Below, in pieces: positions 42,501 to 53,061 of a stretch of DNA of 64,000 bases. The position numbers and the translations under genes are program-made. Source of the DNA: Pleodorina starrii (taxonomy: Eukaryota; Chlorophyta; Chlorophyceae; Chlamydomonadales; Volvocaceae); assembly GCA_030267565.1 (NCBI GenBank), contig BRXU01000036.1:186001-250000 (forward strand). The letters are read 5' to 3'. How positions within the stretch are numbered: position 1 is the stretch's first letter; each line of letters starts with the position of its first letter. Under the pieces are notes generated by a model. It searched no databases and had not been told where the DNA came from. It worked only from the letters and a program-made list of their open reading frames with translations.

Positions 42501-45500
42501 CGTCCGCTCCTTTCTGGAGCTGTTGGAGAGCAATCGACACCGCCTTCTCATAGTCGTTGTTGATGATCGCCTTCTTGAAGAGGATGCTGCCCGCCACGTT
42601 GCAGCGCTCGCCAATGTTGAGGAAGGTGCGGCGCATGTTGGCGGCGTCGGGCTTGTAGTTCAGCGGCTCCAGGCCACTGATGCGCATCAGCGGCTCCACC
42701 GTCGGCGGCTTGCGCGGCGGGTAGGCGGACGCCATGGCCTTGATGGCGGCGATGTGCTCCGGGCCCGTGCCGCAGCAGCCGCCGATGGCATTGACCAGCC
42801 CAGCCTCGCAGAACGGCCGGATCTCCTCCGCCATCTCCTCGCCCTTCTGGTCGTAGCCGCCCATCGCGTTGGGCAGGCCGGCGTTGGGGTAGCACAGCAC
42901 GTAGCAGTCCGCGCAGGCGCTCAGGTTGGCGATGTACTTGAGCATGTCGGAGGCACCCAGAGCGCAGTTGAGGCCGACCGCCATGGGCTTGGCGTGGCTG
43001 ATGCTGTTCCAGAACGCCTCGTTGGTCTGGCCGCTCAGCGTGCGGCCGCTGTTGTCCACAATGGTGCCGCTGATGAAGACTGGGATACGCACGCCACGGT
43101 CGGTGAAGAACTTCTCCAGCGCAAACACAGCCGCCTTGGCGTTCAGCGTGTCGAAAATGGTCTCCACCAGGAACAGGTCCACGCCGCCCTCGTACAGCGC
43201 CTCGATCTGCTTGTAGTACGCGTCAACCACCTCGTCGTACGTGATGCCGCGGAAAGCGGGGTTCTCCACACTGGGGGACACGCTGAGGGTCTTGTTGGTG
43301 GGGCCAACGGCGCCCGCCACGAAGCGGGGCCCGCTCTCCGGGTGCGCCGCCAGGAACTCCTGCACGCACTTCTTGGCGAGCTGGGCCGCCGTGCGGTTGA
43401 TGAGCGCAACCTCCTCCTGCGGGCGGCAGTTAGGGACGAGGAGGGGAAGCAGGAAAAGCAAGGATCAACGAAGTCAGGGCTGAGGCCTTTTCCCGTGTTT
43501 GAGTGAAACCCACATCAAGAAGTTTCCGTCCATCGCGTGTTACACGTGCTTGTGGACAGCACCAGTGTCGCAAATGCGCAGTGTCCTCTCAGGTCGACGT
43601 TTTCGGATGGGATGACAGGCCATGGTACGCATTGGCAGAGGTTTTCGACTGCAGCATGGCCCAAATACCAGTAAGCCCGGGGACATGCTGCCCTGAAGCT
43701 TGGCACGCAGTGCCAGTTGGCGACATGGCTTTTGACCCGTTGGGATCTTGGGAAGCACCCAGGGCAAGAAGCACGACGCCATGGCCGGTGGCAAGGTTAC
43801 TGGTTAACGCACGACAAGTAGATCTGGCAATGAACATGCCCCGAACTTTGCAACCTCACTGTTCCATGAACTTGTGCGTCAGTGACCCCAGGCCTGCACG
43901 AACGGCCAAAATAGTTCAATCAAAATTGCCAGAGACCCAGCTGCTTAACACGCAACAACTTGCGCCCAGTGTGTACCGGTTAGGTAGCCCCAACGAACGA
44001 TAATGTCATCTCCTTGCAGAATGACGCCAGCCCAGGGCACATTTTTCCCACCCACACTCCACACACCAGACAAACCCAGGCCTGCTTTATGCCCTAGCCC
44101 TAAGGCCCCAAACCCTCGCCGACCCAATTCCCAAACTCACATCCGCCTGCAGCTCGTAATCCGCCTGGCTGATGCAGGTGCCGTTAAAGGTGTTGGTTTC
44201 GATGATGTCCGCGCCTCCCTCCAGGTACGCCGTGTGGATCTGGGCAATCACATCCGGCCGGGTGATGACCAGCAAGTCGTTGTTGCCCTTGAGCTCGTGG
44301 CTGTGGTTGACGTACCGCTCGCCGCGGAAGTCCTCCTCCTGCAGCTTGTACTTCTGCACCTGGGTGCCCATGGCGCCATCGATGAAGATGACGCGCTCCC
44401 GCATCAGCTTGTCCAGCTGGGCGAACACGGGCGACGCCTTCCGGTCATCCTTCCATGACTGATACGCTGGGACCGGCGGCAGGTCGGCATCCGGCGCCAG
44501 CGGGTCGAAGTCCTTAGGGATGGGGTTCACCCGTGGCGAGATCTTGGGGCCGGCGGGCTGCTGGCTGTTCAGGCGCTGGACGTTGGTGGGGGAGCTCTTG
44601 GGGTCCAGCGTCGCCGCGAACTCCAGCATTCGCTCCGTGGCATCATCCCGCCTGCAAGCATCGGCGCGTGCATGGACGGACAAAGGGGTCATCGCACCCA
44701 GTCCCATGCAAGCAATGGAGCGCTCCGACCGACTCGCTGTCCATGCATGTGAAAAGCGGGTTGATACGCACCACGCCCATGCCCGCCTGGAGGTATTGCA
44801 TTTCCAGTGGGCAGGGGTGATCCCCTGCCTGCCAGAGGTCGGAACTCTTTATTTATGTGCACTAATGGAAATCGCCTGCAGCTGGAGCCCCCAGCCCAAG
44901 GCTGAGAAGCCCGGCCCGACCTGCTATAGCCGCGGTCGGAGCAGCAGCCGGTGGACTGTTCCCTTTGTAGATCTGGGTATGAAGTTCCGCCGCCAAACGC
45001 ACCGCCGGACGCAGCCCACCATAGCTCCCATTACAGCAGGTGGGTAAGGAAAGTGCCCGTTCTTACATGCAAAGTTTCGTCCCCAGGCCACCGCCATTTC
45101 AGTGCGTTACGAGGTGACCGCTTCTGCAGTACAGCCTGAAACCCGCCATGGGTACACACAGCTACTACGCGTAAGCATAGCGCTCCTAGGGCTCGCGCCA
45201 GCTGCAGTCGTCAGATTCCCTAGCCCAGCATGAGTACGTTTTGTTCCGCTCAGGCCGGCCTCCCTATTCAGTATGTAACTGTTGGAGAAGCGTGGTCGCA
45301 GGGACCAGTCATGCCTGGCTCGCCGGTCCCAAAGCGCGTGATGCGACCATGACAGCTCCAACTTGATACCTTGCTTCGATGCTTCGATCAAACCCAGGAG
45401 ATCGGTGTACGCACAGCAGCTCGGCCCCGACCTCCTAACAGTCGCAGTAAGTGCAGTAACCCTCTAGCGACGAGTAACTCACAAGCTGGGACCTTCGAGG

Positions 45501-48500
45501 AATACGTGCAAAACACATTGTCATTTCATGCCAACCGAAGCCCCGTTTCGACACTATATTCAACCCCAACCCCAAGCCCATTCCGTTCCGTCCCACCTGT
45601 TGAGCAGCACATCCTCGACGTATTGCAGCAGCTCCTTGTCAATCTTGCTGTACTCGTCCTCCTTCACCTGGGCGGCGTTGACGATGCCCATGTCCATGCC
45701 CGCAGCGCACGCGTGGTAAAGGAAGGCGCTGTGGAAGGCGCGACGCACGGCCTCGTTGCCGCGGAAGCTGAAGGCGATGTTGCTGACGCCGCCGCTGATC
45801 TTGGCGCCCGGGCACAGGCGCTTGATCTCACTCGTGGCACGGATAAAGTCGACGGCGTAGTTGTTGTGCTCCGGCAGGCCCGTGCCAATGGTGAGAATGT
45901 TGGGGTCGAAGATGATGTCATTCGGGTTGAAGCCCACGCGCTCGACAAGGATCTTGTAGGCGCGGCAGCAGATCCGGACCTTATCCGTGTAGCCCGCCGC
46001 CTGGCCCTGCTCGTCGAACGCCATGACCACCACCGCGGCACCGTGCCGCTTGACGATCTCCGCCTGCCGGCAGAACGCATCCTCGCCCTCCTTCAGGCTG
46101 ATGCTGTTGACGATGCACTTGCCCTGGCTGCACTTGAGGCCCGCCTCCACAATGTGGAACTTGCTGCTGTCAATCATGAATGGCACGCGGCTGATTTCCG
46201 GGTCGCTGACCAGCAGGTTGACGAAACGGGTCATGGCAGCCACGCCCTCGATCAGTCCGTCGTCCATGTTGATGTCCAGCACGTCCGCACCCTGCTGAAC
46301 CTGCTTGAGGGCAATCGACACCGCCTTCTCATAGTCGTTGTTGATGATCGCCTTCTTGAAGAGGATGCTGCCCGCCACGTTGCAGCGCTCGCCAATGTTG
46401 AGGAAGGTGCGGCGCATGTTGGCGGCGTCGGGCTTGTAGTTCAGCGGCTCCAGGCCACTGATGCGCATCAGCGGCTCCACCGTCGGCGGCTTGCGCGGCG
46501 GGTAGGCGGACGCCATGGCCTTGATGGCGGCGATGTGCTCCGGGCCCGTGCCGCAGCAGCCGCCGATGGCATTGACCAGCCCAGCCTCGCAGAACGGCCG
46601 GATCTCCTCCGCCATCTCCTCGCCCTTCTGGTCGTAGCCGCCCATCGCGTTGGGCAGGCCGGCGTTGGGGTAGCACAGCACGTAGCAGTCCGCGCAGGCG
46701 CTCAGGTTGGCGATGTACTTGAGCATGTCGGAGGCACCCAGAGCGCAGTTGAGGCCGACCGCCATGGGCTTGGCGTGGCTGATGCTGTTCCAGAACGCCT
46801 CGTTGGTCTGGCCGCTCAGCGTGCGGCCGCTGTTGTCCACGATGGTGCCGCTGATGAAGACTGGAATACGCACGCCACGGTCGGTGAAGAACTTCTCCAG
46901 CGCAAACACAGCCGCCTTGGCGTTGAGCGTGTCGAAAATGGTCTCCACCAGGAACAGGTCCACGCCGCCCTCGTACAGCGCCTCGATCTGCTTGTAGTAC
47001 GCGTCAACCACCTCGTCGTACGTGATGCCGCGGAAAGCGGGGTTCTCCACGCTGGGGGACACGCTGAGGGTCTTGTTGGTGGGGCCAACGGCGCCCGCAA
47101 CGAAGCGGGGCCCGCTCTCCGGGTGCGCCGCCAGGAACTCCTGCACGCACTTCTTGGCGAGCTGGGCCGCCGTGCGGTTGATGAGCGCAACCTCCTCCTG
47201 CGGGCGGCAGTGAGGGGACGATGAGGGGAAGGAGAGCGCGGCATATTTGTTAGAGCACATAAAGACTTCTAGCCGAAGCGAATGTGCAGCACAGGCCATT
47301 CGAGTGCGACCCACATCAGCCTCATTTAATTTAGCTGAATTTCCGGGTTCCGGGATAACGGGTATCGTGATCATGCTTCATGGCACTGCCACAAGCTTTC
47401 TAAAACCACAGCAACCATGTCAAGGCTGGTTGCACCAGTCATAACCGCCTTGGGGTGGGGCGCGCCCCTCGATTGAGAAGCATGCTTTCGTGACCCAGGA
47501 TACGGTCCTAGTTCTAGCGGCTGGCCCCCACAAGATTAGCGCAAGCCCTGGATCGGCGGCGTCCCACCCGGACAGGCCGCAACGCGTTTACAATCCACAA
47601 GGGTTGTGCTTCCCCTATGCGTCCAAAGAATGCCGTCACGCCCCACCATAGCCCAGAAACATACACCTAAATCGACGGCATGCATATTTGGGTACACGCC
47701 GCAATCTTTTCAGGACAGCGCCACGGGTAACCAGATACTGTAGGCCAGGCCATTTCTGATGCTCCGGAAACAGATCCTTATCCACAGTCCACACGCCAGA
47801 CAAACCCAAGCCTCGCTTATGCCAAAGCCCCAAGGCTCCAGAAGCCTCGCCGAACCCAGTTCCCCAACTCACATCCGCCTGCAGCTCGTAATCCGCCTGG
47901 CTGATGCAGGTGCCGTTGAAGGTGTTGGTTTCGATGATGTCCGCGCCCCCCTCCAGGTAAGCCGTGTGGATCTGGGCAATCACATCCGGCCGGGTGATGA
48001 CCAGCAAGTCGTTGTTGCCCTTGAGCTCGTGGCTGTGGTTGGCGTACCGCTCGCCGCGGAAGTCCTCCTCCTGCAGCTTGTACTTCTGCACCTGGGTGCC
48101 CATGGCGCCATCGATGAAGATGATGCGCTCCCGCATCAGCTTGTCCAACTGGGCGAACACTGACGGCTGCTCAACCACAGGCGTAACGCTGGCTGTCGTG
48201 ACTTCGACCGACGGCTCCGCAACCTCCAGCGGCTCAGCGTCATGGCTGGAAACAATTGTTTCCGCTGTCGCAACGCTTGGCGACGGCTCCACAACGGGAG
48301 CCTCCTCAACGGGTGCCGCGCGCTGTTTGGCCGCCGGCTCGTCCGATGGTGCTGCGGGAATAGCGGGATCGGTCAGTTCCGCTTGTATGAACACGATATA
48401 GCGCGACAAAAATTTAGTACAACGCATCGTACCTGCAGCAGCGATCCGTGCCGGGGAAGTTTGGCGACCGGACAAGCCGAAGCCCACCTACAATCAACGA

Positions 48501-48724
48501 GAAGCCGCCTGCTGAATGGAAGTCTCCGTCTACACAAGGTTCCATGCGAAATTTGTACTTACTGCGGCCACAACGAAAGCTGGAATAGCAATAACAGACA
48601 AGGCGGTAATGGCTGGCAGCAAGAAAGGCCACGCCGCAGCACCGCACGCCACCGAAGCAACAGCAACGATGAGCACGTGTATGGGGTACTGTCGCACTGT
48701 GCTAAACATTTGTCCGAGCTTCAT
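33550..48724 (-). CDS. METH: Cobalamin-dependent methionine synthase with three tandem Hcy/CH3-THF modules
   Basis: Transfers methyl from 5-methyltetrahydrofolate via cobalamin to homocysteine. Exons: 48724-48563, 48487-48433, 48381-47873, 47197-45597, 44651-44141, 43416-41816, 41563-41053, 40357-38757, 38479-38249, 38090-37994, 37584-37390, 36978-36826, 36537-36382, 36075-35920, 35758-35681, 35357-35256, 34878-34623, 34354-34158, 33837-33550. All phases agree: 8,460 nt, 2,819 aa, against about 1,227 aa for E. coli MetH. Residues 14-59 are hydrophobic (one or two membrane helices); 73-146 are acidic, Pro-rich. Module 1 spans 147-775, module 2 776-1479, module 3 1480-2183. Each has Zn ligands GLNC and GGCC plus pterin motifs NIGERCN and DINMDDG. 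The cobalamin domain has DVHDIGK (His about 2341); the AdoMet domain has [15 protein letters not shown] and ends [12 protein letters not shown]. Exon skipping or separate transcripts are possible alternatives. Confidence 0.9.
38757..41563 (-). repeat. METH module copy 3 (linker + Hcy + pterin exons)
   Basis: Exons 41563-41053 and 40357-38757. The unit starts with [20 protein letters not shown], resembling the start of the real cobalamin-cap exon downstream ([16 protein letters not shown]). Then come a Pro-rich linker and a full homocysteine/pterin module. It begins and ends after the second base of a codon, so it is a symmetric cassette. Its 695-base internal intron is similar along its length to that of copy 1. 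Confidence 0.93.
41816..44651 (-). repeat. METH module copy 2 (linker + Hcy + pterin exons)
   Basis: Exons 44651-44141 and 43416-41816, the same lengths (511 and 1,601 nt) as copy 3 and nearly the same protein. Distinguishing residues include RDDATERML instead of CENATERML at the start, LQQLQK, and FLHHACAAG. Its internal intron (724 bases) is mostly unrelated to those of copies 1 and 3 except near the two splice sites. Confidence 0.93.
45597..48160 (-). repeat. METH module copy 1 (Hcy + pterin exons)
   Basis: Homocysteine/pterin module joined directly to the unique N-terminal exons, without the NATERML linker of the other copies. The pterin exon (47197-45597) is 1,601 nt, as in the other copies. 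Distinguishing residues include LKQVQQ and ATSEIKRL. The internal intron is 675 bases. Confidence 0.93.
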
Positions 48725-51700
48725 TTTCTCGGAGTCGCCTTTGCAGGCGCGCTAGTTTTAAGTTTCTGCAAACCAAAGTGCCTTCCCTCACATAAGCAAC
48801 TCAACGCAGAGCCAAGTGGAAAGGAGCGCTCTAGCCGTGGGGAACCGAGCTGTGGACGAGCTGTGTGGGATCGTCGTTGGGACCGTTAAACAGGGTTTCG
48901 GAGCGTTTGGCCCGCTGCAAATCGACAACTACTAAACGGATTTGTAGACTTCTAAGGCTGTACTTGGTAATAGAAACAATGCACGAACAGTCAAAGTTTA
49001 TCGCCGCCACGTTGTGTAATTTCATGCCGCACGATACACATAAACTAGCATCTCTCTCGGACGCGATGGCGCACATTAAATTAATTCTATTTGAATTTAA
49101 GAGGCTATGGCGCAGCTGATCTGCCTATGCACCTCGCCTTGCCGCTCTGTTTGCGCTGCAGTTCGTTTCGACCAGAGCGGCTCTGGTTTCGACTGCTCGC
49201 AACATTCTTGCAACCCATTAGACGCCTTGCCTGTTATGGAGGCTGAGAAAGCAGGAAGTCTTAGCATAGTCCAAAAACACTGGTGGCCTTAGTCTCCCAA
49301 CTTCGACCCAGTTCGACCCCTGGCCCCTGCCCGACCCCCCTTTCCCCTTAGTCCATCACGTCCCACATGCAATTGTCATAGCTTACATACGCGGAGTTGC
49401 GTCCTGCTACACGGCGCCCCATTGAAGTAATCTACACGTGCATCCAGTGCCCAGCGTATGTTAATGAAGAGGCACTGGCATACCGTCATGTGGGGCGCTA
49501 CGTCTTGCGCTTTCCCTTATTCGTGTACCCCGGCACCCTGTGTACTTCCAGTCTGGAACTCGGTGTTCGCGGAACCCAGAGTTTACGGCTGAAGCTCGGT
49601 GTTAAGGGAACCGGGATTTCTTGGGTCGCCTGCTAATCGTTTCCAGAGTCCCAAGGTCACCGGTACAGCGGGCGCACAGGCGCTTCGTTCAGGGGCCTGC
49701 GCCTATCTCGCCTACGCGCAGGTCCATTGCCTATTACGCCGCTGCAGGACAGCAAGCCGCGGTGGCAGCTTTGGGTGAATTCACTACAGGGGCGGCACAC
49801 TGGGTGTGAGTTCCGGTCCCCAGCTGAGGGGATAAGTCCCTGTCGCCACGGGCATCACCCACATCAATACGTATAAATTACGCACGGGGAAGCAGTATCT
49901 TGACGGATGGATGATACCCTTTCCCTGAGTGCGGTCACGGCAGATCCCCAAAGGCAGCAAATATATGCACTGTCGGTGCTGTCCCCTGACCACCGCAGCA
50001 GGGTTTCGCATCCGTGACAACCCGGGGGCATCCCCGAGAGCATCGGGAGCATGTTGCTGAAGGGAGCCGGTCCCTAAGCAACGTTCCAGAACCCTTCGTC
50101 GCCTTGTCAGGGGTTTGGGCGGCTCATCCTAACGTACCTGGAAACTCAGTGCGCCTGTTCCGTGTTCCCTTGTACGGCGATGCCGAGCTGCCGTGGTGAT
50201 GCCGTGCCGCAGGCTGGAGTGGCACGGACGTTGGGCAGGTGTTGATGTGGCTGGGCGCAACTGTGAGCCAGTAAGCACAAGACGGTAGCCTCCAAATCTT
50301 GTGTTGCCGAGCCTTTCGGCTAAGGCCCTCACGAAGGATGTTGCAGGTACCGGAATATCCCGAGAGCGCGCTATATTTGCTCTATGGCTGCATCTGGGAG
50401 CATACGGAAGGGCCTGATTTAGCATCCCTCATACTACGAGGTACTAATTCATGTCTCGAATGCCTGGTTTACAGAGTCTCGCCGCGGCAGCGGCATTCGG
50501 GCTCGTGCGCGTATTACGTAATTTTGCACAAGTGAGCAATGATGACCGACGGAAACGGAAACAATTTAGAAGAAACATGTACCATGACCAAGGATAGAAG
50601 CGTTCGTCCAAGTCCTAGTGGGTCGCCTTACTCATGCGCAAGCAACGGGAAATGGGCACGCACTGTCGGGCAGTTCTATTTGTTTGAGGCCTTTGGAGGA
50701 GGCTTTGCCACATTCCGATTGCAGCCCATGGACATCTGTTAGATGTGTTGGTGCGCCTACTTCGTGAGTGGCCCTGGGTAGCCGGGGGCCCGTCACCGTT
50801 TGGGGAAACCTTGCGGCCACTTTCCCCGTGCTGCGGGTCTTTGCGCCCCTTCCCCGTTTCACAGGTCTCGCCTGGTACAGGCTGCCTGTATCGACTGCCT
50901 CAGAGTCATGGTTGCTGCGGCGCAGTGCTCGGCCATTGGCCCACTGGCTCGCTCTCGTGTATGGCGCCGACTGTACAGGGTCCGGGCCACCGGGCGGGGC
51001 TCATCCGGGCTCCATCCTAACAACTACCATACTGCTATCTCCGTGGTTAACAAACAGGGGCGAGTGGCAGAGGTCGCCAGGTGGCATGCATTCAGTTGCT
51101 CAGTGCGCACGTGAAGATTGGCTGGCAATTTACTGGGCTCGTGCAGTATCCCCTGGGCTCGTGCAGTATATATCCCTGACGGGACCATCGGGACCCATGA
51201 GAGGCGGAGAGGCCGCCATATAAAATATATACACCCCTGTTACCCCAGAAGCTTCATTACAAGGGTCCGCGCACATTAATTCCCTATCGTACTGCATACG
51301 GCAAACTCACTATCGGGCCGAAATGCTTGAGAGGAGCGTCCAGTGGCATAAATCTACACAGATGTCCTACATCCCCCCAAGCCTTATTGACTTTAACCCG
51401 CAAACGCAGTGCAGACCCGAGCATATTTGCTAGAGCGACGCCGCCTGTCCTTCGCGTCATTCGAATTGCACACTACACGAGTTTAAGGACTATGTAAATA
51501 GTGTCTTACCCGACCTGTAGCTGCTCACTACCGCGCGGGCTTCTTTTCTAACGCTTTCTCCACACGCCCCGTGGACGGAACAGTTCTACCGAGTGTTTCT
51601 TGGCCATACTAGTCCTTATGGGAAAAAGCTTGCCTCAAATTTGCGCAATTACTTAACTTAGGGGGAGACTATGGAGTTGAACATCGTTTGGCGCTGTGCT

Positions 51701-51797
51701 GAGCTCTGCACAAGCCTGGCGGCCACCGCAGACGTCTCCAAGAATGTGTGCCTGCTGAGCAACTGATTGCCGCAGCTGGAACGCAGCGCCTTGTGAA
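48725..51797. other. Intergenic region between divergent METH and Nudix genes
   Basis: About 3 kb with no recognised gene. It should contain both promoters. An 18-base direct duplication (GGGCTCGTGCAGTAT core) is at about 51134-51168. Short frames here lack splice-consistent neighbours and family motifs. Confidence 0.5.
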
Positions 51798-53061
51798 ATG
51801 ACCAGTTCAGAAAACGCTGGCTCCTCGCTTCTCATCGGCGGTCCTGTGCCAGGCGCCGCACGCCAAGGAAGGCATAAGCAGCGATATGGTGAAGCTGGAG
51901 AGCGGCTTGTGGCGGGGTAAGCTTGCAAGTTCGGCGGAGATCCTAACGGCTGCTATTTGGGTTGTAATATCCCGCCCTGTGCTGGCATTCCCCAACAGGT
52001 GCATTCCCGTTAGGTTCTTTGGCTGCACAGAGAGCGCGCAGCATGTGCAGGTTTGCATGATAACGACCACAAGTGGAAACGGGCTGGTCTTTCCCAAGGT
52101 GATACATTGAGGCTGTGAACCCCGACGTGTTGCTTCTTCTTGTGACGCTTGCTGTTCAATGCGGACCCACTCCTTATTGATTCTGGCTTTGGCTCTGTGG
52201 ACGGACAGGGCGGCTGGGAAGACGACGAGAGCGTGGAGTCAGCGGCGCAGAGGGAAACCGTCGAGGAAGCCGGTGTTCGCGGCGTGCTGGAGGCAAGTAG
52301 GGGGGCCGCTTAGGCTGCTCAATAGCGAGTGTGTGTTTGAAGGGCGGTTGTGTTTTCCGTTTCCTCGTGCACCAGCTGCCCCTTACAGCAGTTGGCCTGT
52401 TTTCCGCCGCTCAGGAGCCGCTGCTGGGGGTCTTTGCCTTCTCCGGCGGGAAACACGTGTACGATGCCCAAGGCAACCCCGTGGGCAAGTGCAAGGCATT
52501 CATTTACGTAATGCATGTTGCCGAGGAGCTCCCGTCATGGCCGGAGAGCAAGGACAGGCAGCGCATCTGGGTAAGAGCCCTTGGCCGGGGTCCGTGCTCG
52601 CGGCTCTAGGGGCCCCTCGGGCGGTGTTCCGAAATACGAAATGGCTTGGGTCGCTCACTCGGCGGCGTCTCGCCGCCTCAAATGCTTGGCTGGAGCCGGC
52701 TTTCGTGGACGTGCTGCATGATTGTCATGCTTGGCGCCGCCTTGCGCTGGCAATGAACCGGACAATGAATACGTCGACCTTCCTTCCCGTTGCACCCATG
52801 CAGTGCACGATAGCGGAGGCATCCAGGCAGTGCAAGCATCAGTGGATGCGGGAGGCATTGCGCGCTTGGGTCCGCCGAAAGGGCTGGGATGAGGTCCTGG
52901 AGTCGGCGGACGGTGGAAGCAGCGCGCATCAGCAGCAGCAGCAGGGCGTACCGCTGGATGGCTGCTACAGCTGCGTCGGTAGCGCCTCGGCGCGCCTGCC
53001 GGATTCTGATGCATACAACTTTAAAGCCGCCGAGCCGTGCGTAACCATGAGCTCCAGTTAG
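51798..53061 (+). CDS. Nudix hydrolase, diphosphoinositol polyphosphate/ApnA type
   Basis: Nudix enzymes hydrolyse nucleoside diphosphates linked to another moiety. Resemblance to plant NUDT-type and DIPP enzymes suggests diphosphoinositol polyphosphate or dinucleoside polyphosphate substrates (inference). Exons: 51798-51916, 51999-52098, 52209-52292, 52415-52570, 52804-53061; phases agree, giving 238 aa. The N-terminal block is GRHKQRYGEAGERLVAG|CIPVR, then GNGLVFPK. The Nudix box is exact: GGWEDDESVESAAQRETVEEAGV, abbreviated as G-x5-E-x7-R-E-x2-E-E-x-G-V. Next come LPSWPESKDRQRIW and CKHQWMREAL, which close the fold. The C-terminus (about 50 residues) has a polyglutamine run and is probably disordered. 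Intron 3 begins with a GC donor (GAG|GCAAGT). I see no targeting peptide, so a cytosolic protein is likely. Confidence 0.92.

Noticed and set aside
38757..48160. Possibility that the METH triplication is purely an assembly artefact
   Set aside because: The copies differ at several residues, have different linkers (RDDATERML against CENATERML), and copy 2 has an unrelated internal intron of different length. Collapsed or repeated reads would not produce that. Long-read confirmation is still desirable.
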